From assembly GCA_035517415.1 (NCBI GenBank), contig DATIYW010000263.1, forward strand, positions 1-49,625: a stretch of DNA of 49,625 nucleotides, given 5' to 3'. Position numbers and translations under genes: made by a program. How positions within the stretch are numbered: the first letter of the stretch is position 1; the number at the start of each line of letters is the position of its first letter. Source of the stretch: DATIYW01 sp035517415. Lineage in GTDB: Bacteria; Acidobacteriota; Thermoanaerobaculia; Thermoanaerobaculales; Thermoanaerobaculaceae. The notes beneath the pieces were generated by a model. It saw nothing but the letters and a program-made list of their open reading frames with translations, made no database searches and had not been told where the DNA came from. Below, piece by piece: positions 32,594 to 41,163 of the stretch.

Positions 32594-33850
32594 CTACGGC
32601 CGCTCGATCGCGACGATCGAGACGTCGTCCTCGAAGCCGGGACTTCCCCGCCACGCTTCGAGCCGCGCGACCAGCGCGTCCACGCTCTCCTGCAGGCCGG
32701 CGCCGCGAGCCGACGCGACGACTTCCTGGAGCCGCTCGTAGCCGAACTGCTCGTCGGCGGGGTTGGGCGCCTCGGGCACCCCGTCGGTGTAGAGGTAGAG
32801 CCGGTCGCCGCGCGCCAGCGTCAGGCGGTGCTCGGAGTAGCCGCCCGCCGCCAGCGAGGCGGGCACCAGACCGATCGGCAGCCCCGGGTGCTGGTGCCGC
32901 ACCGGCATCAGCCCGTTTGTCAGGTGCATTGGGCCGGGGTGGCCGGCGCAGGCGTAGTGGAACTCACCGCTCGAGCACTCGAGCACGCCGTAGACGCAGG
33001 TGAAGTACTGCCGCGTGTGGGGGTCGAACGGGAAGCGGCGGGCGAGCTCGGCGGCGACCTCGGCCGGCGGGACGACCTCGAGCGCGGGCCCGCCGCCCGC
33101 GGCGGGGCGCAGCAGCGGCGTCGCCTCGCCGGCGGGCGAGAGCAGGCGGCTGACCGTCACCGAGAGGAGCGCCGCGGGGACGCCGTGGCCGCTGACGTCG
33201 ACGACGAAAACTCCGACGTGGTCGTCGTCGAGCGGCACGACGTTGAGCGTGTCGCCGGCCAGCTCGTCGCAGGGCAAGTAGCGCCAAGCGAAACGCACCC
33301 CGGCGATGACCGGCTCGCGCGCCGGCAGGAACGCCTGCTGGATGCGGGCGGCGGCCTCGAGGTCGCGACGCATGCGGGCGTTCGAAGCGGAGAGGTGCAC
33401 GTTGGCCGCCTGCAGCTCGGCGTTGCGCGCCGCGAGGTCGCGCTCGAGGCCGCGGATCTGCTCGACCGCGCGCCGCAGCGACAGCTGGGTCTCGATCCGC
33501 GCCAGCGCGACCGGGAAGTTGATCGGCTTGGTGACGTAGTCGTTGGCGCCGAGCCTGAGCGCCTCCACCACGTCCTCGCTCTCGCCCTTCGCGGTCGCCA
33601 TGATCACCGGCAGCTCCGCGACCGAGCGGGTGGCGCGGATGCGGCGCAGCGCCTCCAGCCCGTCCATCACCGGCATCATCACGTCGAGCAGCACGAGGTC
33701 GAACTCGCGCGCCGCGATCATCTCGAGCGCGCGGGCGCCGTCCTCCGCCTCGGCCACCTCGAAGCCGCGGCGCTGCAGCCGGCGGCCGAGCATGTCGCGG
33801 TTCTCCGGGTTGTCGTCGACGACCAGCAGCGCGCCGGATGCCCCGCTCAC
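32594..33850 (-). CDS. response regulator with PP2C-type (RsbU/SpoIIE) phosphatase output
   Basis: 418 residues: receiver domain (about 1-125; VVDDN acidic pair, phospho-acceptor Asp in VLLDVMMPVMDG, Lys in VTKPI), a coiled-coil linker (about 130-180) and a SpoIIE-type PP2C domain (about 185-415) with FVVDVSGHGVPAALLS, GHPGPM, YTDGVPEAPN and EDDVSIV. Such proteins dephosphorylate anti-sigma-factor antagonists (STAS proteins) in partner switching, so phosphorelay input here probably controls a sigma factor; no STAS or RsbW-like gene is nearby. It overlaps the preceding receiver gene by 4 bp and converges on the ferredoxin gene with a 5-bp gap. Confidence 0.93.
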   Translation of the reverse strand: MSGASGALLVVDDNPENRDMLGRRLQRRGFEVAEAEDGARALEMIAAREFDLVLLDVMMPVMDGLEALRRIRATRSVAELPVIMATAKGESEDVVEALRLGANDYVTKPINFPVALARIETQLSLRRAVEQIRGLERDLAARNAELQAANVHLSASNARMRRDLEAAARIQQAFLPAREPVIAGVRFAWRYLPCDELAGDTLNVVPLDDDHVGVFVVDVSGHGVPAALLSVTVSRLLSPAGEATPLLRPAAGGGPALEVVPPAEVAAELARRFPFDPHTRQYFTCVYGVLECSSGEFHYACAGHPGPMHLTNGLMPVRHQHPGLPIGLVPASLAAGGYSEHRLTLARGDRLYLYTDGVPEAPNPADEQFGYERLQEVVASARGAGLQESVDALVARLEAWRGSPGFEDDVSIVAIERP

Positions 33851-34230
33851 GGCGCCGTCCCGCGCTCGAGCAGCCGGTTGATCTTGTCGAGCAGGCGCAC
33901 CAGCTCGACCGGCTTGGTGTCGTAGTCGTCGCAGCCGGCCTGCAGCGCGCGGTCGCGGTCGCCCGCCATCGCGTGGGCGGTGAGGGCGATGATCGGCACG
34001 CGGCGGCCGGCGGCGCCGGCGCGGATGCGGCGCGTCGCCTCCCAGCCGTCGACCACCGGCAGGCTCATGTCCATCAGGATCAGGTCGGGCGCCTCGCGCT
34101 CGGCGGCGCTCACGCCCTCCTCGCCGTCGACCGCCAGCACCACCTCGAAGCCGCGCCGGATCAGCCGCCGCGACAGCATGTCGCGGTTCAATTCGTTGTC
34201 CTCGACGAGGAGGATCCGCGCCATCGTCAC
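33847..34230 (-). CDS. single-domain response regulator
   Basis: 127 residues, a receiver domain only: ILLVEDNELNRDML (acidic pair), LILMDMSLPVVDGWEA (phospho-acceptor Asp about 53), PIIALTAHAM (Thr) and DTKPVELVRLLDKI (Lys). No output domain, so it probably acts as a phosphate shuttle or protein switch like CheY or the DivK group, which it resembles in sequence. It lies 1 bp after the hybrid kinase and overlaps the receiver-phosphatase gene by 4 bp, so the three genes form one translational unit and likely one phosphorelay. Confidence 0.94.
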   Translation of the reverse strand: MTMARILLVEDNELNRDMLSRRLIRRGFEVVLAVDGEEGVSAAEREAPDLILMDMSLPVVDGWEATRRIRAGAAGRRVPIIALTAHAMAGDRDRALQAGCDDYDTKPVELVRLLDKINRLLERGTAP

Positions 34231-34231
34231 C

Positions 34232-37204
34232 TCACTCCGCCGCCGGCCGCATCGCCGCGAGGATCACGTCGCACGCCCGCCGCAGCGAGGCCGCGGTGTC
34301 GTTCGCGCCCTTCTGCAGCACGCTCGCGACCGCGCCGCCGAGCCGCTCGCGGTCCTCGGCGGTGACGTCCTTGGCGGTGAGGACGACGACCGGGACGCCG
34401 GCGCGCTGCGGGTCGGCGCGCAACGCCTCGACCACCTCGAAGCCGTCCATCTCCGGCATCATCAGGTCGAGCAGCACGAGCGCCGGCCGCCGCGCGACGA
34501 TGGCGTCCAGGGCGGCGCGGCCGTTCTCCGCCTCGCGCACTTGCCAGCCGTCGCGCTGCAGCAGGCCGCGCAGCAGCTCGCGCGAGGCCGGGTCGTCGTC
34601 GACCACCAGCACCTCGCCGGGCTTGCCGGCGCCGCGGTGCCGGGCGAGCACCGCGCCGAGGCGGGCGCGGTCGACCGGCTTGGTGAGGAAGTCGGCGGCG
34701 CCGAGCGCGAACGCCTTGTGCTGCGCGTCGAGGATGGTGAGGACGATGACCGGGATGGCGGCGAGCTCGGGGTCGGACTTCAGGCTTCCGAGCACGGTCC
34801 ACCCGTCCATCCCGTCCATCAGCAGGTCGAGCGTGATCGCGACCGGCCGGAGCTCGCGCGCCAGACGCAGCCCGTCGGCGCCGTTCGTCGCGGTGACCAC
34901 GCGCACCCCCTCGCGTTCGAGGCTGCGGTGGATGAGGTCGAGGGCGACCGGGTCGTCGTCGATCGCGAGCACCGTCGCCGCCGCCGCGCCCGGCGCGGTG
35001 GCGCGGGGCGCCTCGCCCGCGCGAGGCGGCGCGGGCATGGCCGCTGCGCCGGCGCCGCGCTCGATGCTGGCGCGCATCCACACCGTGAACGTGCTGCCGC
35101 GCCCCGGCTCGCTCGTCACCTTCACGTCGCCGCCCAGCATCTGGCAGAAGCGCCGCGTGATCGTCAGGCCGAGGCCGGTGCCGCCGTACCTCCGGCTCAC
35201 CGTCGCGTCGGCCTGCGCAAACGCCTCGAAGATGCGCTCGATCTGGTCCGGCGTCATCCCGACGCCGGTGTCGGCGACGTGGAAGAGGACCATCGGCTCG
35301 GCGTCGAACTCGGCGCGCTCGGCGGCGAGCGTGATCGTGCCGTGGTCGGTGAACTTCGCCGCGTTGGAGAGCAGGTTCAGCAGCACCTGGCGGACCTTGA
35401 CCGGGTCGGAGCGCATCGTGCCGAGCTCGCCGGCGCACGACACCTCGAGGCGGTTGCCGTTGCGCTCGATCATCGGCTCCACCGAGGTGCGCACCTCGTC
35501 GATCAGGGCGCGGACGGCGAACGGCTCGGGGTGGAGCTCCATCTTGCCGGCCTCGATCTTGGAGAGGTCGAGCACGTCGTTGATGAGCGAGAGCAGGTGC
35601 TTGCCCGCGCCCTGGATCTTGCGGAGGTCGGGGAGCAGCTCCTCGTGGCCGAGGTCCTCGGCCTCCTCCTGGAGCATCTCGCTGTAGCCGATGATGGCGT
35701 TCAACGGGGTGCGCAGCTCGTGACTCATGTTGGCGAGGAACTGCGACTTCGCCTGGTTGGCGGCCTCCGCCTCCTGGCGCGCGGCGAGCTGCTCGGTGAG
35801 GTCGTGGTAGATCGCCATCACTCCGACGCAGCGCCCGTCGACGAACACCGGCACCCCGGCGAGCTCGACGTCGACGAACGAGCCGTCCTTGCGCCGACGC
35901 CGGCCGATGCCGTGCACCGGGCGCTGCAGCGCCTCGTCGGTGTAGCCCTTCGCCTGGCCGAGCGTCTCGCCGCTGTTGATCAGCTCGTCGAGGTTGCGGC
36001 CGACCGCCTCCCGCTCGGTGTAGCCGAACAGCTTCTCGAACTCCGGGTTGCACGAGGCGATGTTCTGCCCGGTGTCGAGCGTGATGATCGCCACCGGCGA
36101 GTTGAGCACGAGCTGGGCGAAGTACTGCCGCTCGCGCTGCGCCGAGGTGTACAGGCGCGCGTTCTCGATCGCGATCGCCGCCTGGGGCGCGAACATGTTG
36201 AGCAGGCGCAGGTCGTAGGGCGTGAACGCCCGCCTCGGGTCGGTGTGAACGATCGCGATCGTGCCCACCAGGCGCGCGCCGATCAGCAGCGGCGCCACCA
36301 TCACGGCGTGCACCGACACGATGCCGTACTGCGGCGAGCGGCCGAGCCAGCGCTGGTAGTCGGCGACGATCAGCGGCTCGTGGGTCTCGGCGACGCGCCC
36401 CATCGCGCCCTCGCCGAGCGCCATCCGCGTCCCGGTCGACTCCTTGCCGATGTTGTGGTTGGCGACGATCTCCAGCTCCTCGCGGGCGGCGTCGAAGATC
36501 GCCAGCTCGCCGCCCGAGGCGCCGAGCAGCTTGACCGCGCGGCCGAGCACCGCCTCGAGCAGGCGCGAGAGCTCGAGCTCGGCGGAGAGGTCGGCGAGGC
36601 TCGCGAGCAGCGCCTCCTGCTCGTCGGCGCGGCGCCGCTCGGCGGCGAGCAGGCGGACGCGGCCGATCGCCACGCTCGCCTGCTGCGCCGCGGCCGAGAG
36701 GCTGTCGAAGTCCTCGCTGCCGAACGCGGCGGTGCGGTTGCTCTGCACCACGAGCACGCCGGTCGCCTTGGCGTCGATCATCAGCGGCACGTCGACCTCG
36801 GAGCCGCCGTGGAGGGTGGCGAGGTAGCTCGACTCCTGCGTCACGTCCGGCGAGTAGTGGAGCGCGCCGTCGAGCAGCGCGCGCTCGGAGAGGCCGTGTC
36901 CGGGCGCCACCCGCCAGGCGGGCGGCGCGTCGGGCCAGCCGACGCTGGCGCGCAGCACGCGGTCGCCGCTCGCCTCGTCGAGGAGGAAGAGGGCGACGAA
37001 CTCGAAGCCGAGGTCGTCGTCGTGGAGCCCGCGCACGACGCTCTCGCACACCGCCGTCTCGTCGCGCGCGGCGGCGATCTCGGCCGACAGCCGCAGCAGC
37101 GCCGCCTGCCGGCGCGCCAGGCGCCGGTGGTCGCGCAGCTCGGCGGCGGTGGTCTCGCGTCGCGTCGCCAGTGGATCCTCCCTGCCCGCCGCGCGGCGCG
37201 GCAC
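34232..37204 (-). CDS. hybrid histidine kinase with two GAF, one PAS and two receiver domains
   Basis: About 990 residues without membrane helices: GAF1 (about 45-185), coiled linker, GAF2 (about 215-365), PAS (about 375-490; LVLNSPVAIITLDTGQ), HisKA (phospho-His in FLANMSHELRTPLNAIIGY), HATPase (N-box VLLNLLSNAAKF, DTGVGM, GGTGLGL), then receiver 1 (AIDDDP, TLDLLMDGMDG) and receiver 2 (VVDDDP, LLDLMMPEMDG). It senses a soluble or intracellular cue through GAF/PAS and feeds the two downstream regulators. Start unsure: GTG at 37204 opens the frame, but AGGGAGGA stands a few bases before an in-frame CTG 11 codons later, which could be the true start. Confidence 0.93.
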   Translation of the reverse strand: MPRRAAGREDPLATRRETTAAELRDHRRLARRQAALLRLSAEIAAARDETAVCESVVRGLHDDDLGFEFVALFLLDEASGDRVLRASVGWPDAPPAWRVAPGHGLSERALLDGALHYSPDVTQESSYLATLHGGSEVDVPLMIDAKATGVLVVQSNRTAAFGSEDFDSLSAAAQQASVAIGRVRLLAAERRRADEQEALLASLADLSAELELSRLLEAVLGRAVKLLGASGGELAIFDAAREELEIVANHNIGKESTGTRMALGEGAMGRVAETHEPLIVADYQRWLGRSPQYGIVSVHAVMVAPLLIGARLVGTIAIVHTDPRRAFTPYDLRLLNMFAPQAAIAIENARLYTSAQRERQYFAQLVLNSPVAIITLDTGQNIASCNPEFEKLFGYTEREAVGRNLDELINSGETLGQAKGYTDEALQRPVHGIGRRRRKDGSFVDVELAGVPVFVDGRCVGVMAIYHDLTEQLAARQEAEAANQAKSQFLANMSHELRTPLNAIIGYSEMLQEEAEDLGHEELLPDLRKIQGAGKHLLSLINDVLDLSKIEAGKMELHPEPFAVRALIDEVRTSVEPMIERNGNRLEVSCAGELGTMRSDPVKVRQVLLNLLSNAAKFTDHGTITLAAERAEFDAEPMVLFHVADTGVGMTPDQIERIFEAFAQADATVSRRYGGTGLGLTITRRFCQMLGGDVKVTSEPGRGSTFTVWMRASIERGAGAAAMPAPPRAGEAPRATAPGAAAATVLAIDDDPVALDLIHRSLEREGVRVVTATNGADGLRLARELRPVAITLDLLMDGMDGWTVLGSLKSDPELAAIPVIVLTILDAQHKAFALGAADFLTKPVDRARLGAVLARHRGAGKPGEVLVVDDDPASRELLRGLLQRDGWQVREAENGRAALDAIVARRPALVLLDLMMPEMDGFEVVEALRADPQRAGVPVVVLTAKDVTAEDRERLGGAVASVLQKGANDTAASLRRACDVILAAMRPAAE

Positions 37205-37317
37205 CCCGGGTCGAGGCGACCGTCCGGGCTGTCTCGAGCGCTTGGGTGGTGCGGGCTGCCCCTAGCAACGGGCTCGTCCGGGGCCTATTCCCGGCCGGCG
37301 GCGGGCCCCGGCGGTGC

Positions 37318-37323
37318 TATCGT
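37318..37323 (+). promoter_or_regulatory. extended -10 predicting a leaderless aminotransferase mRNA
   Basis: TGC-TATCGT: a TG-N extended -10 whose spacing puts the transcription start at 37330, the A of the ATG. No -35 match and no Shine-Dalgarno sequence are present, both consistent with an extended -10 promoter and leaderless translation. Confidence 0.45.
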
Positions 37324-37329
37324 CGGCGC

Positions 37330-38505
37330 ATGCCACGCCAACCTGCGCGCGGGTCGCGGTCGGCCGCGCGGCTCGGCGCGCTGCCGGAGTTCGCCCTCGA
37401 GCGCTTCTTCGACCGCTTCGAGTTCTCCCTCCCGCTCCAGCTCGGCTCGTCGGACCCCGAGACGCTGTCGATTCCGGAGCTGCTCGGGCACGCCGACCCC
37501 GAGCTGCGCCGGCGCTGGTCGGAGCTGCGCCTCGGCTACCGCACCAACGCCGGCGACCCCGACCTGCGCGCCGCGATCGCCTCGACTTACGCCGGCCGCG
37601 GCGCCGGCGAGGTGGTGGTCGCCACCGGCGGGTCGGAGGCGCTGCTGCTCGCCTTCGCCGCGCTGGTCGAGCCGGGCGACCGCGCCGTCGCGCTCACGCC
37701 CGCGTACCAGTCGCTGCACGAGGTGCCGCGCGCGATGGGGGCGCGGCTCGAGCTGGTCGAGGTCCGCGAGGACGGCCCGGACGGCGCCTGGCGCTTCCCG
37801 GTCGAGCGCCTGCTCGCCGCGCTCCGCCCCGGCGTGAAGCTGCTCGTGCTCAACCTCCCGCACAACCCGACCGGCGTGGCGGCGACGCCGGAGGAGCTGC
37901 GCGCGATCGTGGCGCACTGCGCCGCGCGCGGCATCCGGGTGGTCGGCGACGAGGTCTACCGCGGCCTCGAGTGGGCGGGCGCGACGCCGCCCTCGGTGAC
38001 GGAGTGCGACGACGGCGCGGTCGCGGTCGGCGTCACCTCGAAGGTCTACGGCCTCGCCGGGCTGCGCATCGGCTGGCTGGTCACCGGCGACGCCGCGCTG
38101 CGCCGGCGCGTGATCGCGATCAAGGACTACACCTCGCTGTGCGCGGCTGCGCCGTCGGAGCTGCTCGCGGCGGTCGCGCTGCGCGCCCACGCCGCGCTGC
38201 TCGCCCGCACGCGCGAGCGCTGCCTCGCCAACCTCGCCGCGCTCGAGCGGTTCGTCGCCGCGCGCCCCGACCTGATCGCGTGGCGGCGGCCGCAGGCGAC
38301 CACCACCTCGGTGGCGCGCCTCGCCGCGCCGCTGCTCGCGCGCTGCGGCGGGGACCCGGAGCGGGTGCTGGCGCACTGGCGCGAGCGCGCCGGCGTGCTG
38401 GTCGTGCCCGGCACCGCGTTCGGCTGCGCGCCCGACAGCTTCCGCCTCGGCTTCGGCCGCGCCGACCTGGCGGAGGCGCTCGCTGCGATCGCCGCCGCGG
38501 GGTGA
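37330..38505 (+). CDS. class I/II PLP-dependent aminotransferase
   Basis: 391 residues, fold-type I aminotransferase. Visible: GYRTNAGDPDLRAAIA, the cofactor-binding VVATGGSEALLLAF, NLPHNPTGVAATPEEL, VVGDEVYRGLEW (Asp-x-x-Tyr) and the PLP lysine in TSKVYGLAGLRIGWLV; the C-terminal Arg is in SFRLGFG. It is closer to the MalY/capreomycidine-synthase-like branch than to aspartate aminotransferase, judged only by motifs. The substrate is unknown. It is divergent from the kinase cassette (125 bp) and converges with the small secreted gene. Probably leaderless. Confidence 0.88.
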   Translation: MPRQPARGSRSAARLGALPEFALERFFDRFEFSLPLQLGSSDPETLSIPELLGHADPELRRRWSELRLGYRTNAGDPDLRAAIASTYAGRGAGEVVVATGGSEALLLAFAALVEPGDRAVALTPAYQSLHEVPRAMGARLELVEVREDGPDGAWRFPVERLLAALRPGVKLLVLNLPHNPTGVAATPEELRAIVAHCAARGIRVVGDEVYRGLEWAGATPPSVTECDDGAVAVGVTSKVYGLAGLRIGWLVTGDAALRRRVIAIKDYTSLCAAAPSELLAAVALRAHAALLARTRERCLANLAALERFVAARPDLIAWRRPQATTTSVARLAAPLLARCGGDPERVLAHWRERAGVLVVPGTAFGCAPDSFRLGFGRADLAEALAAIAAAG

Positions 38506-38507
38506 GC

Positions 38508-38524
38508 ACCGGGCGCCGCCCGGT
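38508..38524. terminator. hairpin between convergent genes
   Basis: ACCGGGC (38508-38514), loop GCC, GCCCGGT (38518-38524): a perfect 7-bp stem 2 nt after the aminotransferase stop and abutting the stop codon of the opposite gene. It can serve both strands. No T-run. Confidence 0.5.
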
Positions 38525-38793
38525 CACTGCCCGCAGCCGACCTGCTTCCAGCCGCCGCGGATGGTGGTGCTGCCGCAGTAGGTCTTGCCGCTGCTGTTGG
38601 GATCGTTGAGGTAGCCGAGGATGCCGGCGCAGTCCTCGTTCTCGGCGGGCACGACGCGGCACACGCCGGTGTACGCCTCGTTGGTGAAGCAGCACGGCTC
38701 CGCCGTCGTCGCCGAGCGCGGCGTGGCGAGCGCGGCGAGCAGCACGCCGCCCGCCAGCAGCACCCGCGCTCCGGTCCTTCCGTGGCGTCGCAT
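38524..38793 (-). CDS. small six-cysteine exported protein
   Basis: 89 residues with a signal peptide (basic MRRHGRTGAR, hydrophobic VLLAGGVLLAALA, cleavage near TTA-EP). The mature part of about 58 residues holds six cysteines: a CC pair at its start, then VCRVVP, EDCAGILGYLNDP, KTYCGSTTIRGGW and QVGCGQ. The pattern suggests three disulfides and an envelope or secreted location. Aromatic and Gly-rich segments near the end look conserved in style, but I cannot name a family. AAGGGAGGT lies 5 nt before the ATG, a strong site. The gene is alone, 115 bp from the acyl-CoA synthetase on the same strand. Confidence 0.8.
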   Translation of the reverse strand: MRRHGRTGARVLLAGGVLLAALATPRSATTAEPCCFTNEAYTGVCRVVPAENEDCAGILGYLNDPNSSGKTYCGSTTIRGGWKQVGCGQ

Positions 38794-38908
38794 GCGGCAC
38801 CTCCCTTGCCTGCCGGCCCCGCCGCGGCCGCGGCGCCCCGGACCGGCGTCTCCGTCCCGGAGAACAGCCCAAGGAGGCTCCATTTTCCCCCTTCCGCCCG
38901 CGCCCGGC

Positions 38909-40453
38909 TCACCCGCCGCTCGTGAACAGGTGCGCAAGCTGGTGCTTCTGCACCTTGCCGAGCGCGTTGCGCGGCAGCTCCGCGACGAACTCGATCGCGC
39001 GCGGCCGCTTGTAGTCGGCGAGGCAGCCCGCCGCGTAGGACGACAGCTCCGCCGCGAGCGCGGCGGGCTCCGCGGCGCCGGCGCGCGCAACCACGACTGC
39101 GGCGACGCGCTGCCCCCAGACACGGTCGGGGACGCCCACCACCGCCACCTCCGCCACCGCCGGGTGGCGCCGCAGCGCGTCCTCGATCTCGCGTGCCGAG
39201 ATCTTGTAGCCGCCGCTCTTGATGATGTCGACCGACTTGCGCCCGGCGATCGTGACGTAGCCGTCGGCGTCGCGGCGGGCGACGTCGCCGGTGACGAACC
39301 AGCCGTCGCGGAACGTCGCGGCGGTCTCCGCCGGCCGGCCCCAGTAGCCCTTCATCACGCCGTGGCCCCTGACCACGATCTCGCCCAGCTCGCCGGCGGC
39401 GACCTCCGCGCCGGCGTCGTCGACGATGCGGACCTGGCAGCCGGGCGCGGGCTTGCCCACCGTCCCGGCGCGGCGCTCGCCGCGGTACGGGTTGGTGAGC
39501 GTGAACAGCGTCTCGCTCATGCCGTAGCGCTCGAGGATGGCGTGGCCGGTGCGCTCGCGGAAGGTGCGGAAGTCGTCGGCCGCGAGCGGCGCGCTGCCGG
39601 CGATGAACAACCGCGCGCGCCGCAGCGGTGCCGCCGCCTCGGGGTGGCGCTCGAGGTGCTCGAGCAGGCGCACGTACATCGTCGGCACGCCGAAGAACAC
39701 GCTCGCGCCGCGGCGCGCGAAGGCGTCGACCACCGCCTCGGCCGCGAAGCGCTCGAACAGGAGCACGGTGGCGCCGGCGAGCAGCGAGCCGAGGGTGCCG
39801 AGGCAGAGCCCGTGGACGTGGAACAGCGGCAGCGCCACCACCACCCGGTCCGAGGCACTGAACTCCCACGCTCCGGTGAGGGCGAGCGTGTTGTCGACCA
39901 GGTTGGCGTAGGTCAGCTCGACCCCCTTGCTCTTGCCGGTGGTGCCGGAGGTGTAGATCAGCATCGCCGTGTCGCCGGCGGCGGCGGGCGCCTCGCGCTC
40001 GAGCGGCACCGACGCGGCGAGCGCGTCGAAGGCGGCGCCGCCCGCCGCGGGTGAGCCCGGCCCGCAGGCGATCCGCCGCGGCGCGGACGGCAGCGGGCCG
40101 ACCGCGGCGAGCACGCGCTCGCACTCCGAGCCGCCCGCGACCAGCACCCCGGCCGCGCCGCAGTCGCGCAGCACGTGGCCGGCCTCCTCCTCGCGGTAGC
40201 GCGGGTTGACCGGGACGTGGATCGCGCCGAGCCGCCAGTGGCCGAGCAGCGCCGCCACCACCTCGGGCGAATTCTCGGCGAACACCGCGACGCGGTCGCC
40301 GCGCCGGATGCCGAGCCCGGCGAGGCCGGCGGCGTAACGGCGGGAGAGCGCGTCGAGCTCGGCGTACGACCAGCTCCGGCCGCCGAACTCGAGCGCCGGA
40401 TGCGCGCCGCGCTCGCGCAGCGCCTCGAGCAGCCTTCCCTGCGGGTCGCTCAT
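38909..40453 (-). CDS. MatB-like acyl-CoA synthetase
   Basis: A 514-residue AMP-forming ligase. A3 loop LIYTSGTTGKSKGVELTY; LPLFHVHGL; FFGVPTMYVRLL; A5 GHAILERYGMSETLFT followed by NPYRGERRAGTVGKP; A8 GWFVTGDVARRDADGY; A10 catalytic lysine in LPRNALGKVQKHQL. The FHVHGL and ERYGMSET-x-NPY-GERRAGTVG blocks are those of malonyl-/methylmalonyl-CoA synthetases (MatB) rather than long-chain ligases, so a short dicarboxylic acid is likely. The ATG overlaps the livF stop by 4 bp (ATGA), tying its synthesis to the upstream ABC importer, which may import the acid. That link is inference. Confidence 0.87.
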   Translation of the reverse strand: MSDPQGRLLEALRERGAHPALEFGGRSWSYAELDALSRRYAAGLAGLGIRRGDRVAVFAENSPEVVAALLGHWRLGAIHVPVNPRYREEEAGHVLRDCGAAGVLVAGGSECERVLAAVGPLPSAPRRIACGPGSPAAGGAAFDALAASVPLEREAPAAAGDTAMLIYTSGTTGKSKGVELTYANLVDNTLALTGAWEFSASDRVVVALPLFHVHGLCLGTLGSLLAGATVLLFERFAAEAVVDAFARRGASVFFGVPTMYVRLLEHLERHPEAAAPLRRARLFIAGSAPLAADDFRTFRERTGHAILERYGMSETLFTLTNPYRGERRAGTVGKPAPGCQVRIVDDAGAEVAAGELGEIVVRGHGVMKGYWGRPAETAATFRDGWFVTGDVARRDADGYVTIAGRKSVDIIKSGGYKISAREIEDALRRHPAVAEVAVVGVPDRVWGQRVAAVVVARAGAAEPAALAAELSSYAAGCLADYKRPRAIEFVAELPRNALGKVQKHQLAHLFTSGG

Positions 40454-41163
40454 GCCGCGCCCTCCCCGAGGAACTCCCGTCGCACCCGCGGGTCTCCCGC
40501 GAGCTCGCGCGCCGCCCCCGCCAGCGTCACGCGCCCGGACTCCAGCACGTAGGCGCGGTCGGCGAGGGCGAGCGCGTGCTTGACGTTCTGCTCGACCAGC
40601 AGGATCGTCACGCCCCGGGCGCGGATCGCGCGCATGGCGTCGAAGATCGCCCGCACCACCAGCGGCGCCAGGCCGAGCGCCGGCTCGTCGAGCAGGAGCA
40701 GGCGCGGGCACGCCATCAGCCCGCGGCCGATCGCGCACATCTGCTGCTCGCCGCCCGAGAGCGTCCCCGCGCGCTGGCCGGCGCGCTTCGCGAGCACCGG
40801 GAACATCTCGAACACCGCCGCCATCGTCGCCGCCGCGCGCGGCCGCGCGGCGCGGCACCAGGCGCCGAGCTCGAGGTGCTCGCGCACGCTCATCCCCGGC
40901 CAGAGCTGGCGCGCCTCCGGCACCAGCACCAGCCCGCGCGCGGCGAGCCGGTGCGCGGGCGTGCCCGCGATCTCGTCGCCGTCGAGGACGATGCGGCCGC
41001 GGCGCGGCGGCAGCAGACCGGCGACCGAGCGCAGCGCCGTGGTCTTGCCGGCGCCGTTGGCGCCCACCAGCGTGACGATCTCGCCGCGCTCGACGCGGAA
41101 CGAGGCGCTCCACAGCGCCTGCGCCTCGCCGTAGAAGGCGTCGATCTCGCGCACCTCGAGCAT
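40450..41163 (-). CDS. livF: branched-chain amino acid-type ABC transporter ATPase LivF
   Basis: A 237-residue ABC ATPase: Walker A GANGAGKTT, Q-loop region LVPEARQLWP, signature LSGGEQQM, Walker B LLLLDEPALGL, H-loop substitution area LLVEQNV. The LVPEGR/ARQ-x-(F/W)P and VEQN segments are typical of LivF. It pairs with LivG to drive the LivHM permease. Its ATG overlaps the livG stop codon, and its own stop overlaps the acyl-CoA synthetase start, so the whole cluster is translationally coupled. Confidence 0.95.
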   Translation of the reverse strand: MLEVREIDAFYGEAQALWSASFRVERGEIVTLVGANGAGKTTALRSVAGLLPPRRGRIVLDGDEIAGTPAHRLAARGLVLVPEARQLWPGMSVREHLELGAWCRAARPRAAATMAAVFEMFPVLAKRAGQRAGTLSGGEQQMCAIGRGLMACPRLLLLDEPALGLAPLVVRAIFDAMRAIRARGVTILLVEQNVKHALALADRAYVLESGRVTLAGAARELAGDPRVRREFLGEGAA

